A program made the translations under genes and the position numbers. A stretch of DNA of 64,000 bases from Streptomyces sp. f51 (GTDB taxonomy: Bacteria; Actinomycetota; Actinomycetes; Streptomycetales; Streptomycetaceae): NCBI RefSeq assembly GCF_037940415.1, contig NZ_CP149798.1, forward strand, positions 4,435,001 through 4,499,000. The letters are read 5' to 3'. The notes under the pieces were generated by a model. It saw only the letters and a list, made by a program, of their open reading frames with translations, made no database searches and was not told the DNA's origin. Below are positions 51,066-60,553 of this stretch, piece after piece (position 1 is the first letter of the stretch; every line of letters begins with the position of its first letter).

Positions 51066-52055
51066 TCAGCGCCGTCGCTCCCGCGCGGCGGACCGGAAGG
51101 CGAGAGCGGTGACCACGGCCGCCACGAGCCACGCCGCCACCGCGATCCACAGCAGCACCTGGCCCGGCCCCTTGAGCCGGAAGACGTCGAGCGCGTCCGC
51201 GACCGCGAGGGCCGCCACCGCCGTCATCCCCATCGGGAAGACGGTCGACCACCGCCGCACGTCGCGGCGCGGGCGCGGCCACACCACCTCCGCGACGGCC
51301 AGCACGAGGTAGCAGACGAGGTCGAGCGCCAGCAGCGCGCCCGTCGTGGCGCGCAGGACGCCCTGGTCGTCGTTGTTCCACAGATACGGATTCACGTGGT
51401 GCGCCGCGACGAGTCCCGCCCCGGCCAGCGCGGAGATGCCCAGCGCGCCGGCCGCCACCCAGTGGTCCCCGGCCCCCTTCCGCACCTCCCAGGGGTCGAA
51501 GGACGCGAACGCGAGCACGTAGAGCGCGGTTCCCACCCAGAACAGCGTCATCGCGGCGTGCGCGAGCCAGTCCGAGCCAGCCTCGGTGGCGATCGCCGAC
51601 CCGAGGACCGAGAGCCCTTGCGTGGCCACGCAGACGAGGAACACCTCGCCGGCCATACGGCGCCGCCAGTGCCGCAGGACGGCCAGGAGCAGGACCGGCC
51701 AGAGGACGGCCGACAGTGCGAGCAGGACCTCCGCGAGCCCCCGCCACCCCAGCACCGAGAACCGGGTGCCGAGCACGGTGGTCGCCGCGACCGCGTCGAG
51801 CCCCGCGGGCGTTCCGGCCCGTCGCGCCCACTGCTCCCGGTCGCCCAGCAGCCGGGCGAGGAAGTCCGAGGCGAGCCCGACCCAGGTGAGCGACGCGAGA
51901 ACGAGCGCGATCCGGGAGAGGGTCTCGTGGCCGGTCAGATGCAGACCGATCGAGAGAATGCCGGTGGCCATGACGGCGGCCCCGGCGGCGGGTGCCCACC
52001 CCACCCACCAGGAGCGGAGCGGAATCATGTCCGTCATGTCCGGTGTGTCTGGCAT
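51066..52055 (-). CDS. SLAC1/TehA-type tellurite-resistance or dicarboxylate transporter family protein
   Basis: 329-residue membrane protein with about ten hydrophobic helices. The first (AAVMATGILSIGLHLTG) resembles the signature of the voltage-dependent anion channel / C4-dicarboxylate (TDT) family that includes TehA and SLAC1; the Phe gating residue cannot be placed with confidence. It probably transports small anions or dicarboxylates. It starts at an ATG at 52055 and follows a strong terminator on the same strand, so it has its own promoter. Confidence 0.8.
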   Translation of the reverse strand: MPDTPDMTDMIPLRSWWVGWAPAAGAAVMATGILSIGLHLTGHETLSRIALVLASLTWVGLASDFLARLLGDREQWARRAGTPAGLDAVAATTVLGTRFSVLGWRGLAEVLLALSAVLWPVLLLAVLRHWRRRMAGEVFLVCVATQGLSVLGSAIATEAGSDWLAHAAMTLFWVGTALYVLAFASFDPWEVRKGAGDHWVAAGALGISALAGAGLVAAHHVNPYLWNNDDQGVLRATTGALLALDLVCYLVLAVAEVVWPRPRRDVRRWSTVFPMGMTAVAALAVADALDVFRLKGPGQVLLWIAVAAWLVAAVVTALAFRSAARERRR

Positions 52056-52117
52056 GCGTCGATGCTAGGGACCCGCGGAGCGGTTGCGGGCGGGGCACGC
52101 TCGGGCGGGGGCGAAAA

Positions 52118-52162
52118 CGCGGGGCGCGCGCGGGGACCGGTGAGCCCCGCGCGCGCCCCGCG
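52118..52162 (-). terminator. terminator of NlpC/P60 copy B
   Basis: A perfect 18-base GC stem with a nine-base loop, followed on the minus strand by GCGTTTTCG: a standard rho-independent terminator 16 bases after the hydrolase stop. Confidence 0.93.
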
Positions 52163-52177
52163 ATGCGGAGGTCCGGT

Positions 52178-53347
52178 CTACGCCGGGCGCACCACGCTGT
52201 GGATCGCCGACGTGCCGTCGTAGTAGATCGACTCCTCGCGGACGTACGCCCCCGGCTTCGGCGCGTGGATCATCATGCCGCCACCGATGTACAGGCCGAC
52301 GTGGCTGATGTCGTCGTAGAAGAAGACGAGGTCGCCGGGCCGGGCGTCGGCGAGGGGGACCGTGGTGCCGGCGTTCACCTGGTCGTAGGTGACGCGCGGG
52401 AGGCTGACGCCCGCGGCCTTCCAGGCGGCCTGGGTCAGGCCCGAGCAGTCGTAGGAGTCGGGGCCGGTGGCGCCCCAGACGTACGGCTTGCCGATCTGGG
52501 CGCGGGCGAAGGCGAGCGCGTCGGCCGCCTTCGACGAGGAGCCCGTCGCCGTCGATCCCGTCGGCGACCCGGCCGTCGAGCCGGCGGCCGGGGTGCCCGT
52601 GCCGCTCGACGACGGCTGCGTCCGCTCGGCCTTGGCGGCGGCGGCCTGCTGCCGTGCCAGTTCCGCCGCCTTCGCCGCGGCCCGCTCCTGCTTCTTCCTC
52701 TCGATCGCCGCCAGCCGCGCCTTCTCCTCGGTGTTCAGCTTCGACAGGAGGTCGCGGGCCTCGGAGAGCTTCTGCTGCACCGCGGTCTTGGACGTCTTGA
52801 GCGCCTTCTGCGAGGCGGTCAGCGATTCGAGGTTCCGCGTGGCCTCCGCCCGCTTCCTGGTGGTGGCGGCCTGGTCGGTGATGTAGGCGTCGACGGCCGC
52901 CTTCTGGCGTTTCGTCAGACGGCTCATCAACTGGGTCTGGTCGAAGTAGTCCTGCGGGTTGTCCGCGAGCAGCAGGGTCGCCGTTCCGGGTGCGGCGGCC
53001 CCGGTCCTGTACTGCGCCGCCGCGAACGAACCCAGTTCCTCGCGCGCGGTGTTGAGCTTCTCGGTGCGCCGGGCGACGTCGTCGAGCAGGGTGTCGACGC
53101 GCTTGCGCTGCTCGGCGGTCTTCTCCCGGGTCGCGTTGTACTTGTTCGTGGCCGTCTCGGCCTGGTGGTAGAGGTCGTCGACCTTCTTCGAGACCGCTTC
53201 GATGCCGGGCCTCGGTTCGGCCGAGGGGGCCGCGGTGGCCGTCTGCGAGAGCAGGGCCACGGACGTGAGGGCCGCCGTGGCCAGGGCCGGGGTCCGTATG
53301 CCTGCGATGCGCGTACCCGTGGGACGCGCCTTGCGGTGTGACGCCAA
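52178..53347 (-). CDS. secreted NlpC/P60 (C40) cell-wall hydrolase, copy B, riboswitch-controlled
   Basis: 389-residue exported endopeptidase of the RipA/Rpf-associated type. Signal segment (LATAALTSVALLSQTATAAPSA) near residues 22-43, coiled-coil domain (about 50-230), a Ser/Thr/Gly linker, and the NlpC/P60 domain with catalytic C301 (YDCSGLTQAAW) and HVGLYIGGGMMIHAP. It starts at TTG 53347 behind GGAAGGAG, an unusual start codon. A c-di-AMP riboswitch covers its leader, so c-di-AMP should control its expression during spore germination and wall growth, as known for rpfA in S. coelicolor. Confidence 0.9.
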   Translation of the reverse strand: MASHRKARPTGTRIAGIRTPALATAALTSVALLSQTATAAPSAEPRPGIEAVSKKVDDLYHQAETATNKYNATREKTAEQRKRVDTLLDDVARRTEKLNTAREELGSFAAAQYRTGAAAPGTATLLLADNPQDYFDQTQLMSRLTKRQKAAVDAYITDQAATTRKRAEATRNLESLTASQKALKTSKTAVQQKLSEARDLLSKLNTEEKARLAAIERKKQERAAAKAAELARQQAAAAKAERTQPSSSGTGTPAAGSTAGSPTGSTATGSSSKAADALAFARAQIGKPYVWGATGPDSYDCSGLTQAAWKAAGVSLPRVTYDQVNAGTTVPLADARPGDLVFFYDDISHVGLYIGGGMMIHAPKPGAYVREESIYYDGTSAIHSVVRPA

Positions 53348-53795
53348 GAGAGGCGACTCCTTCCGTCATCCGCCTGCCGAGTTAGCTGTCGGGTTCGGGC
53401 GGGTGGTTCCGGAAGGTTGCCCTACGGTCCGTGCCCCACAAGGCGGTTGGACCGATTCACCCCTTGGTCGGTGGGTCCCCGGCTCCGGCGGCCTCGCGGC
53501 GTACCGGATTCGGCGGAGGCCGCCCGGCCCGGCGATGTTCGCCGGTCGCGGTCGAGCGGCCTTGCGGCACGCTAGCCAACCGGTGTGGCCCGTGTGAAGG
53601 TTGATGGGCGATATGCCCGATACATTTTCGTGACCTGGGCCGCGCCCCGGGATCTGCGACGACGGAGTGCGGGCGTCCCCTGACTCCAAGTGTCCGGCCG
53701 GGCGCGTACGGTCATGGTGGCGCGCGTCACGACTTCCGGTGGAGTTCCCGAGGTGGCGGCGGGTTGTCAGTGGGGCGGCCTAGACTCGGAGAGCG
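53348..53795. other. divergent leader region, hydrolase and pcrA
   Basis: 448 bases. The left part is the riboswitch; the right part (about 53545-53795) carries the promoters of the riboswitch transcript and of pcrA. A -10-like TAGACT (53781-53786) lies nine bases before the pcrA ATG. Confidence 0.6.
53366..53540 (-). promoter_or_regulatory. c-di-AMP riboswitch (ydaO/yuaA type)
   Basis: The transcribed strand contains the conserved blocks in order: CCGGGGACCCACCGACC, then GGGGTGAATCGGTC, TAGGGCAACC, CCCGAACCCGACAGCTAACT and CGGCAGGCGGATGACGGAAG. These are the hallmark joints of the ydaO aptamer as it appears upstream of actinobacterial cell-wall hydrolases. The riboswitch ends about 20 bases before the TTG start of NlpC/P60 copy B. 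The 5' limit is approximate. Confidence 0.9.
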
Positions 53796-56282
53796 ATGAG
53801 CAGCCTCTTTGACGACAGCTTCCTGGCGGACCTCAAGCCCTCCGCGGCGCACGAGGACGAACACCCGCCGCCGCCCGAGGACGATCACGTACCGGAGCCG
53901 GTTCCGGACGATCTGTTCGGCGGGAAGTTCGACCTGCCGCCGACCCGTGACGCCTACTACCGCGACGGCGCGCCCAGGCCCGCCGTGGACCCGGCGGCCC
54001 TCCTGGACGGCCTGAACGAGAACCAGCGCGCGGCCGTGGTGCACTCCGGCTCCCCGCTGCTCATCGTGGCCGGCGCCGGCTCCGGCAAGACGCGCGTGCT
54101 CACGCACCGCATCGCCCACCTGCTCGGCGAGCGGAACGTCCACCCCGGCCAGATCCTCGCGATCACCTTCACGAACAAGGCCGCGGGCGAGATGAAGGAG
54201 CGCGTCGAGGCGCTCGTGGGCCCCCGCGCCAACGCGATGTGGGTGATGACCTTCCACAGCGCCTGCGTGCGCATCCTGCGCCGCGAGAGCAAGACGCTCG
54301 GCTTCACCTCGTCGTTCTCGATCTACGACGCCGCCGACTCCAAGCGTCTGATGGCGCTCGTCTGCCGTGATCTGGACCTCGACCCCAAGCGTTTCCCGCC
54401 GAAGTCCTTCAGCGCCAAGATCTCGAACCTGAAGAACGAGCTGATCGACGAGGAGGACTTCGCCGCCCAGGCCACCGACGGCTTCGAGAAGACCCTCGCC
54501 CAGGCCTACGCGATGTACCAGTCGAGGCTGCGCGAGGCCAACGCGCTCGACTTCGACGACCTGATCATGACCACGGTCAACCTCCTGCGCGCCTTCCCGG
54601 ACGTGGCCGAGCACTACCGCCGCCGCTTCCGGCACGTCCTGGTCGACGAGTACCAGGACACCAACCACGCGCAGTACGCCCTCGTCCGCGAACTCGTGGG
54701 GACCTCCGAGCACCCCGTGGACGTACCGCCCAACGCGTACGACCTGCCTCCGGCCGAACTGTGCGTGGTGGGTGACGCGGACCAGTCGATCTACGCCTTC
54801 CGCGGCGCGACCATCCGCAACATCCTCCAGTTCGAGGAGGACTACCCGAACGCGACGACGATCCTCCTGGAGCAGAACTACCGCTCCACCCAGACGATCC
54901 TGTCCGCCGCCAACGCGGTCATCGAGCGCAACGAGTCCCGCCGCCCCAAGAACCTGTGGACCAACGCCGGCGCGGGCTCGAACATCACGGGGTACGTCGC
55001 GGACACCGAGCACGACGAGGCCCAGTTCGTCGCCGACGAGATAGACCGCCTCACCGACGCGGGCGAGGCGAGGGCCGGCGACGTCGCGGTCTTCTACCGC
55101 ACGAACGCCCAGTCCCGTGTCTTCGAAGAGGTCTTCATCCGCGTCGGCCTGCCGTACAAGGTCGTCGGCGGTGTCCGCTTCTACGAGCGCAAGGAGGTCC
55201 GGGACGTCCTCGCCTACCTCAGGGTGCTGGCCAACCCCGAGGACTCCGTCCCGATGCGCCGCATCCTGAACGTGCCCAAGCGCGGCATCGGCGACCGCGC
55301 CGAGGCGATGATCGATGCCCTGTCGCAGCGCGAGAAGATCAGCTTCCCGCAGGCGCTGCGCCGCGTCGACGAGGCCTACGGCATGGCCGCGCGGTCCACC
55401 AACGCGGTCAAGCGGTTCAACACGCTCATGGAGGACCTCCGTACGATCGTCGAGTCGGGCGCGGGCCCGGCCACCGTCCTGGAGGCCGTCCTCGAACGCA
55501 CCGGATATCTCGCCGAGTTGCAGGCCTCGACCGACCCGCAGGACGAGACCCGGATCGAGAACCTCCAGGAACTCGCCGCCGTGGCCCTGGAGTTCGAGCA
55601 GGAGACCGGCGAGGGCGAGACCCCGCCCGGACTCTCCGCGTTCCTGGAGCGGGTCGCGCTCGTCGCCGACTCGGACCAGATCCCGGACGAGGAGGACGGC
55701 AACGGCGTCATCACCCTGATGACCCTGCACACCGCCAAGGGCCTCGAATTCCCCGTGGTCTTCCTGACCGGCATGGAGGACGGCGTCTTCCCGCACATGC
55801 GCGCGCTCGGACAGGTCAAGGAGCTGGAGGAGGAGCGGCGCCTGGCGTACGTGGGCATCACCCGCGCCCGCGAGCGGCTCTACCTCACCCGGTCCTCGAT
55901 GCGCAGCGCGTGGGGGCAGCCCTCGTACAACCCGCCCTCCCGCTTCCTGGAGGAGATCCCGGCGACCCATCTGGACTGGAAGCGCACGGGGGCGACCGCG
56001 CCCGTGCCCGCCGGTCCCGTCTCCGGTGTCGCCGCCTCCCTCTCGTCCTCGCGTGCGCGGTCCGCGGCCTCGGGTGCCTCCGGGTTCGCCACCCGCCGCG
56101 GCGTCACCGAGAAGCCGGTGGTCTCGCTGGCCGTCGGGGACCGGGTCACGCACGACCAGTTCGGTCTCGGCACCGTCGTCGGGGTGAAGGGGACGGGCGC
56201 GAACGCGGAGGCGACGGTCGACTTCGGAGAGCCCAAGCCGAAGCGGCTGCTGCTGCGGTACGCGCCGGTGGAGAAGCTGTAG
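53796..56282 (+). CDS. pcrA: ATP-dependent DNA helicase PcrA (UvrD/Rep family)
   Basis: 828-residue superfamily 1A helicase that acts in nucleotide excision repair and in clearing proteins from DNA. Walker A GAGSGKT is near residues 92-98, motif Ia ITFTNKAAGEM follows, DEYQDTN is the Walker B/motif II, QNYRS is motif IV, and LMTLHTAKGLEFPVVFLTGMEDG and VGITRARERLYL are motifs V and VI. The C-terminal tail (VGDRVTHDQFGLGTVVGVKG) is the small Tudor-like domain that binds RNA polymerase. The acidic N-terminal 70 residues are typical of actinobacteria. Probably leaderless or with a very short leader. Confidence 0.96.
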   Translation: MSSLFDDSFLADLKPSAAHEDEHPPPPEDDHVPEPVPDDLFGGKFDLPPTRDAYYRDGAPRPAVDPAALLDGLNENQRAAVVHSGSPLLIVAGAGSGKTRVLTHRIAHLLGERNVHPGQILAITFTNKAAGEMKERVEALVGPRANAMWVMTFHSACVRILRRESKTLGFTSSFSIYDAADSKRLMALVCRDLDLDPKRFPPKSFSAKISNLKNELIDEEDFAAQATDGFEKTLAQAYAMYQSRLREANALDFDDLIMTTVNLLRAFPDVAEHYRRRFRHVLVDEYQDTNHAQYALVRELVGTSEHPVDVPPNAYDLPPAELCVVGDADQSIYAFRGATIRNILQFEEDYPNATTILLEQNYRSTQTILSAANAVIERNESRRPKNLWTNAGAGSNITGYVADTEHDEAQFVADEIDRLTDAGEARAGDVAVFYRTNAQSRVFEEVFIRVGLPYKVVGGVRFYERKEVRDVLAYLRVLANPEDSVPMRRILNVPKRGIGDRAEAMIDALSQREKISFPQALRRVDEAYGMAARSTNAVKRFNTLMEDLRTIVESGAGPATVLEAVLERTGYLAELQASTDPQDETRIENLQELAAVALEFEQETGEGETPPGLSAFLERVALVADSDQIPDEEDGNGVITLMTLHTAKGLEFPVVFLTGMEDGVFPHMRALGQVKELEEERRLAYVGITRARERLYLTRSSMRSAWGQPSYNPPSRFLEEIPATHLDWKRTGATAPVPAGPVSGVAASLSSSRARSAASGASGFATRRGVTEKPVVSLAVGDRVTHDQFGLGTVVGVKGTGANAEATVDFGEPKPKRLLLRYAPVEKL

Positions 56283-56317
56283 TCCGCGCGAGCGGGCGCG
56301 GGATCCGATCGCGGAAT

Positions 56318-56343
56318 CCCCGGCCGTCCGACGACGGCCGGGG
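56318..56343 (+). terminator. bidirectional hairpin terminator
   Basis: A perfect 11-base stem CCCCGGCCGTC / GACGGCCGGGG with the loop CGAC, between convergent pcrA and the M23 peptidase gene. Confidence 0.85.
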
Positions 56344-56398
56344 GCGCGCGGTCACGCGCCGGCCGGGCGGTCGCCGACTCCCCTGACGGGGGCGGCTG

Positions 56399-58015
56399 TT
56401 ACGTGGGGTCCAGGCCGTGGCTGCGCAGCCACGGCAGCGGGTCGATCGCCGCGCCGCCCGCCGGGCGGACCTCGAAGTGCAGGTGCGGGCCGGTCGAGTT
56501 GCCGGAGTTCCCGGAGAAGGCGATCTGGTCGCCGGCCCTGACGGTGGTGCCGGAGGGGACCTTGTACGACGAGAGGTGGCAGTACCACGTCTCGGTGCCG
56601 TCCATCGCGGTCAGGATCAGCATGTTGCCGTAGGCGCTGTTCCACTGCGTCCGCACGGTGCCGTCGGTCGCGGCCATCACCGGCGTGCCGTAGGAGACGG
56701 GGAAGTCGATGCCCGTGTGCACGGACATCCAGTTGACGCCGGCCTGGCCGAAGTAGGCGCTCAGGCCCCGCTGCGTCACGGGAAGGACGAACTTCGGACG
56801 CAGCCGCTCCTTGCGGGCCGCCTCCTCCGCCGCCTTCTTCTTCTCCGTCGCCTGCTGGGCCTTGAGGTCGATGCGTTCCTGGGTGCGGCTGGCCCGGTCG
56901 GCGAAGTCGTCCGCGCCGGCGGACAGGCTCCGGAGCTGTGAGTCCAGCTTGACGTTGGCGGCCGACGGCTTCACCGAGGTCGCGTCGGAGGCACTGACCG
57001 TCGTGTCCTTCGCGTCGCTTCCGCCGAGGCCGCCGACGCCGCCCACGGAGGCGGCGGCGATCCCCGCGACACCCATCACACAGGCCGAGGGCACCGCGAC
57101 GGTCAGCAGGGCGGAACGCTTCGCGGGACTGCGGCGCCGGGAGCGGGAAGCGGCGCGGCTCGCGGGATGCCGGACCGGGGTGATCTCCTCCTGGTCCTCC
57201 AGCAGGGGCCGCTCGCGCCCCTCGTCGTACGGGTCGTGTCCGTCGCCGTGCCCGTCGTCGGCGCCGTCCGTGGCCGTGAAGTCCTCGGCCGCGTCGAACT
57301 CGTCCTCGTCTGCGGCGAGTTCACCGTGGACCGCCTGGTCGAAGGTCGCGGTCGCCTGCTGGTCGAAGGGGACCTGCTCCGCCGGGTCCGCGTACGTCAT
57401 GTCGAGCTGGGTGAGGTCGTGGCCGTACGGCTCGGACTCGGCCCGCGGCTGCTCGTAGGACTCGGCCGGCGCGTGCTCGTAGGCCTGGTAGGCGTCCTGG
57501 CCCCCGGCGCCGTTCCACTGGGTGGCGTCGTACGCGCCCGTGTCCTGCGTCGGCACGGTCCACTGCTGGGTCCCGTCGAGCGGCTGGTCCGGCTGGATCC
57601 ACGCGTTCGCGTCCCACTGGCCCGAGGCGTCGGGGCCCGGGTGCTGGGCGGGGATGTCGGGGTGCTGCTGGTAGCCGTCGGTCCAGGCCGCGGTGTGGTG
57701 GGCGCCGGTGTCGTAGCCCGCGTACGGGTCGTAGCCCATCGGCTGCTGGATCCCGGCGTTCCACTGCGTGGCGTCGTACGAGCCGGTGCCGGCCCCGCCC
57801 GGCATGGTGCCGAAGAGCGGGTCGCCCGCGAAGTCGGAGGTGGGGTGGACGCCCGTGTTCATGCCCGGGTCGAAAGGAGCGGCGGCGTAGTCGCCGTACG
57901 CGGTGAAGTCGCCGTACTGGGCTTCGTGCGCGCCATAGGGCCCGTAGAGCGCCGAGGAGGCGTCGGAAGCCGGAGCCGGGGGAGTCGCGATCCCCGACGG
58001 GTGACGGTCGTTCAC
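56399..58015 (-). CDS. membrane-anchored M23 family metallopeptidase
   Basis: 538-residue cell-wall endopeptidase. The cytosolic N-terminal half is Gln/Tyr/Gly/Asp-rich and low-complexity (about 1-280), followed by a basic segment and a membrane span near 300-320 (LLTVAVPSACVMGVAGIAA). A coiled coil (DRASRTQERIDLKAQQATEKKKAAEEAARKER) leads to the LytM/M23 domain, with zinc ligands in HTGIDF near residue 432 and HLHFE near 515. The GTG at 58015 follows AGAGAAG. No riboswitch was seen in its leader. Confidence 0.9.
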   Translation of the reverse strand: MNDRHPSGIATPPAPASDASSALYGPYGAHEAQYGDFTAYGDYAAAPFDPGMNTGVHPTSDFAGDPLFGTMPGGAGTGSYDATQWNAGIQQPMGYDPYAGYDTGAHHTAAWTDGYQQHPDIPAQHPGPDASGQWDANAWIQPDQPLDGTQQWTVPTQDTGAYDATQWNGAGGQDAYQAYEHAPAESYEQPRAESEPYGHDLTQLDMTYADPAEQVPFDQQATATFDQAVHGELAADEDEFDAAEDFTATDGADDGHGDGHDPYDEGRERPLLEDQEEITPVRHPASRAASRSRRRSPAKRSALLTVAVPSACVMGVAGIAAASVGGVGGLGGSDAKDTTVSASDATSVKPSAANVKLDSQLRSLSAGADDFADRASRTQERIDLKAQQATEKKKAAEEAARKERLRPKFVLPVTQRGLSAYFGQAGVNWMSVHTGIDFPVSYGTPVMAATDGTVRTQWNSAYGNMLILTAMDGTETWYCHLSSYKVPSGTTVRAGDQIAFSGNSGNSTGPHLHFEVRPAGGAAIDPLPWLRSHGLDPT

Positions 58016-58268
58016 CAACTTCTCTTTCGCCTCGACAACAGGGGCTGGCAGAGCAGTGCGGCGACTGTACCCGGCGGTATGCGGGCGCGACAATCTTCGG
58101 CAGGTTTCCCTGTCGCAGGAAACGGGCATTCGGCCGTGTTTCGGGGGAGCGCGGGCAAGGCCTTGGCCTGGCGTTCGATAAGTGTTCGAGGTTCCCGGTC
58201 CCTGGAAGGGCCGTCGGGCGGCCGTCAGCCCTCCCGACGGCCGCCCTCGGGCCGGTCCGCGGCGCTTC

Positions 58269-59132
58269 TCACGCCACCGTGAGGCCGCCGGTCCTGGCCA
58301 CGGCACGCGGTCCCGACATCTCGATGTCCAGGGCCTGCCGGATTCCGGTCGCCACGGCCGGATGCACCGGAAGCGCGAGATGACCGACACCGCTCACCCG
58401 GACGTTCTGGGCGAGCAGGTCGGGGTGCTCGACGCAGGCCGTCTCCAGCGGGTCCATCAGATGGTCGAGGTCGCTCCAGAAGCTGACGAACTGCGTGCGG
58501 CAGCCCGGCGCGGGACCGGTCAGTTCCTCGATCACCGCGGAACCGGGGCGCATCTGGCGCACGATCGGGTGCGCGTTCATCAAGGGCGCGACGCGGGTGC
58601 CGGAGTGCGGGGTGCCGAGCGTGACGAGGGTGCGGACGTGGGTGTCGCCGCCCAGGCACTGCACGTAGTACCGCGCGATCAGCCCGCCGAGGCTGTGCCC
58701 GACGATGTCCACCCGGTCGTGGCCCGTGCGCTCGCAGATCTCCTCGATGTGCCGGCCGAGCAGCTCCGCCGCCGTCCGGATGTCGCACGTCAGCGGTGAG
58801 TAGTTCAGGGACTCCACGTGCTGCCTGCCGTGCTGCGCGAGGTTGCGGCGCAGCAGGACGAAGACGGAGCGGTTGTCGATGAAGCCGTGCAGGAGGACGA
58901 CCGGGGGCTTGGACCCGGTGGGCAGATGGGCGGCGACGTCGGGCGGGGGGAGCGGGTGTCCGGTGCGGCGTTCCTGGGTGATGCCGGAGGGATACAGGAG
59001 GAGGTGCCCGGCGAGGATCGCCAGTTCCAGGGCCGTCGCCTTCAGCAGGGCCACCGAGAGCCCCGCCAGTTTCGTCGGAAACAGGCGCTGGCACAGGGGC
59101 AGAAAGGGCGACGCAGCCTCAGTGACCTTCAT
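58269..59132 (-). CDS. alpha/beta-hydrolase (lipase/esterase, triacylglycerol lipase-like)
   Basis: 287-residue esterase with one N-terminal membrane segment (about 22-48, LAGLSVALLKATALELAILAGHLLLY) suggesting anchoring or secretion. The hydrolase fold shows VVLLHGFIDNRSVF (oxyanion region) and the nucleophile S147 in GHSLGG, an Asp in the SDLDHLMDPLE segment and His in SGVGHLALPVH. Lipase substrates such as acylglycerols are likely. I chose the ATG at 59132; in-frame extension upstream is compositionally unlike the gene. Confidence 0.87.
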   Translation of the reverse strand: MKVTEAASPFLPLCQRLFPTKLAGLSVALLKATALELAILAGHLLLYPSGITQERRTGHPLPPPDVAAHLPTGSKPPVVLLHGFIDNRSVFVLLRRNLAQHGRQHVESLNYSPLTCDIRTAAELLGRHIEEICERTGHDRVDIVGHSLGGLIARYYVQCLGGDTHVRTLVTLGTPHSGTRVAPLMNAHPIVRQMRPGSAVIEELTGPAPGCRTQFVSFWSDLDHLMDPLETACVEHPDLLAQNVRVSGVGHLALPVHPAVATGIRQALDIEMSGPRAVARTGGLTVA

Positions 59133-59944
59133 GGCCGACCTCCAGTCGGCACGCGGGAGGACCACTCCGTCCCCCGTGTGCCCTAGTGGAAAGCCGTGAG
59201 GTCGGTGACGGCGGCGGCCGACGGCGCGTCCGCGGTCGCTGAGACCGGTGACGCTGCGGAGTGCTCGGCCGAAGGGCGCGGAATACGACGCCGACCCCGG
59301 CTCCCCGACGGTCCGCCGTGCTGGGTGCAGCGGCCTCGTGTCGTGGCGTGGAGTCGCCCTACGTGTTCCCTCTGTCCTCTGGCCCGGCCTCGCTCCCCGC
59401 TGTCGTGCCGTCGTCCATGCGCCCCAGCACCCCGCCGTCCCGCTGACGACGCGATGGTGCGGCCACCTGGTCGCGGCTCTTCTTGCGCCTGCTCCGGCCT
59501 GGCCCGTACGCCGCAGGTCCCTGCGGCGCCGGTGCCGCGATACGGAACCGTGCGCGGCGAACTTGTCCCAGTGTGTGATTTCCCCCTCGGTCTCCACCGC
59601 GAAACTGCCGGTTGCGGGATGCTGGCGATAACGTTCGTTCACTTCCCGGGCCGAAAGGGCCCGGGACGCCTGTGCCGCTTGGCGCGATCGGCGATCCGGA
59701 GCGATCCGGTGTGGCGAGCGGAAAACTGAGCGATATGTGTCGATGGTCAGTAGTCGGCACGGTCGGTGGACACCTGTTGGTGACAACGGGTAGCCGCGAG
59801 GTATCGATCGGTATGCACCGATCGGCCACCGGCCGTGGGCGGCCGTCCGTCGGCCGCAGGTCACCGTCCGCGGTGGCCGTCGCAGGCGTGTGCCGGCAGT
59901 CCTCGTCGGTGCAGGGTTGAAGCAGTCCGTTCATGGAGGCAGTG
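59133..59944. other. esterase-icmB divergent intergenic region
   Basis: 812 bases with no gene I can support. It contains a 9-base hairpin TCCCGGGCC / GGCCCGGGA (59644-59666), an 8-bp dyad CGATCGGT-N4-ACCGATCG (59805-59824) and a GGAGG ribosome site before icmB. Short frames on the minus strand (for example one ending near 59359) have fair codon bias but no recognisable family. Confidence 0.55.
59805..59824 (+). promoter_or_regulatory. 8-bp dyad upstream of icmB
   Basis: CGATCGGTATGCACCGATCG: a perfect inverted repeat with a four-base centre, 121 bases before the icmB start, in a locally less GC-rich segment. Confidence 0.5.
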
Positions 59945-60361
<417 letters not shown>

Positions 60362-60553
60362 CCCCTCGGACGCCCGCGCCGTCCGGCGTGATCGCGCGGG
60401 CTTCGGCCACCCGCGACCGCCGGACGCGCAGGGCCCTCATGCCCCGGGGGCGCAATCCGGGGCCGGCCGGGAGCGCGGAATGCCCTGGTGCGGGCCGGGC
60501 GGGATGCGGTCCGGTCGCGAACGGCGGGAAGGCGTGGGGCCGCGGGCGAGTGG

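Noticed and set aside
56399..58390. A longer N-terminus for the M23 peptidase to 58390.
   Set aside because: The extension crosses the probable promoter and lacks protein-like composition; GTG 58015 has a ribosome site and the typical start.
58269..59864. Extension of the esterase upstream by 244 codons.
   Set aside because: The added sequence has irregular codon bias and no family match; the membrane segment and the ATG at 59132 fit esterase starts.
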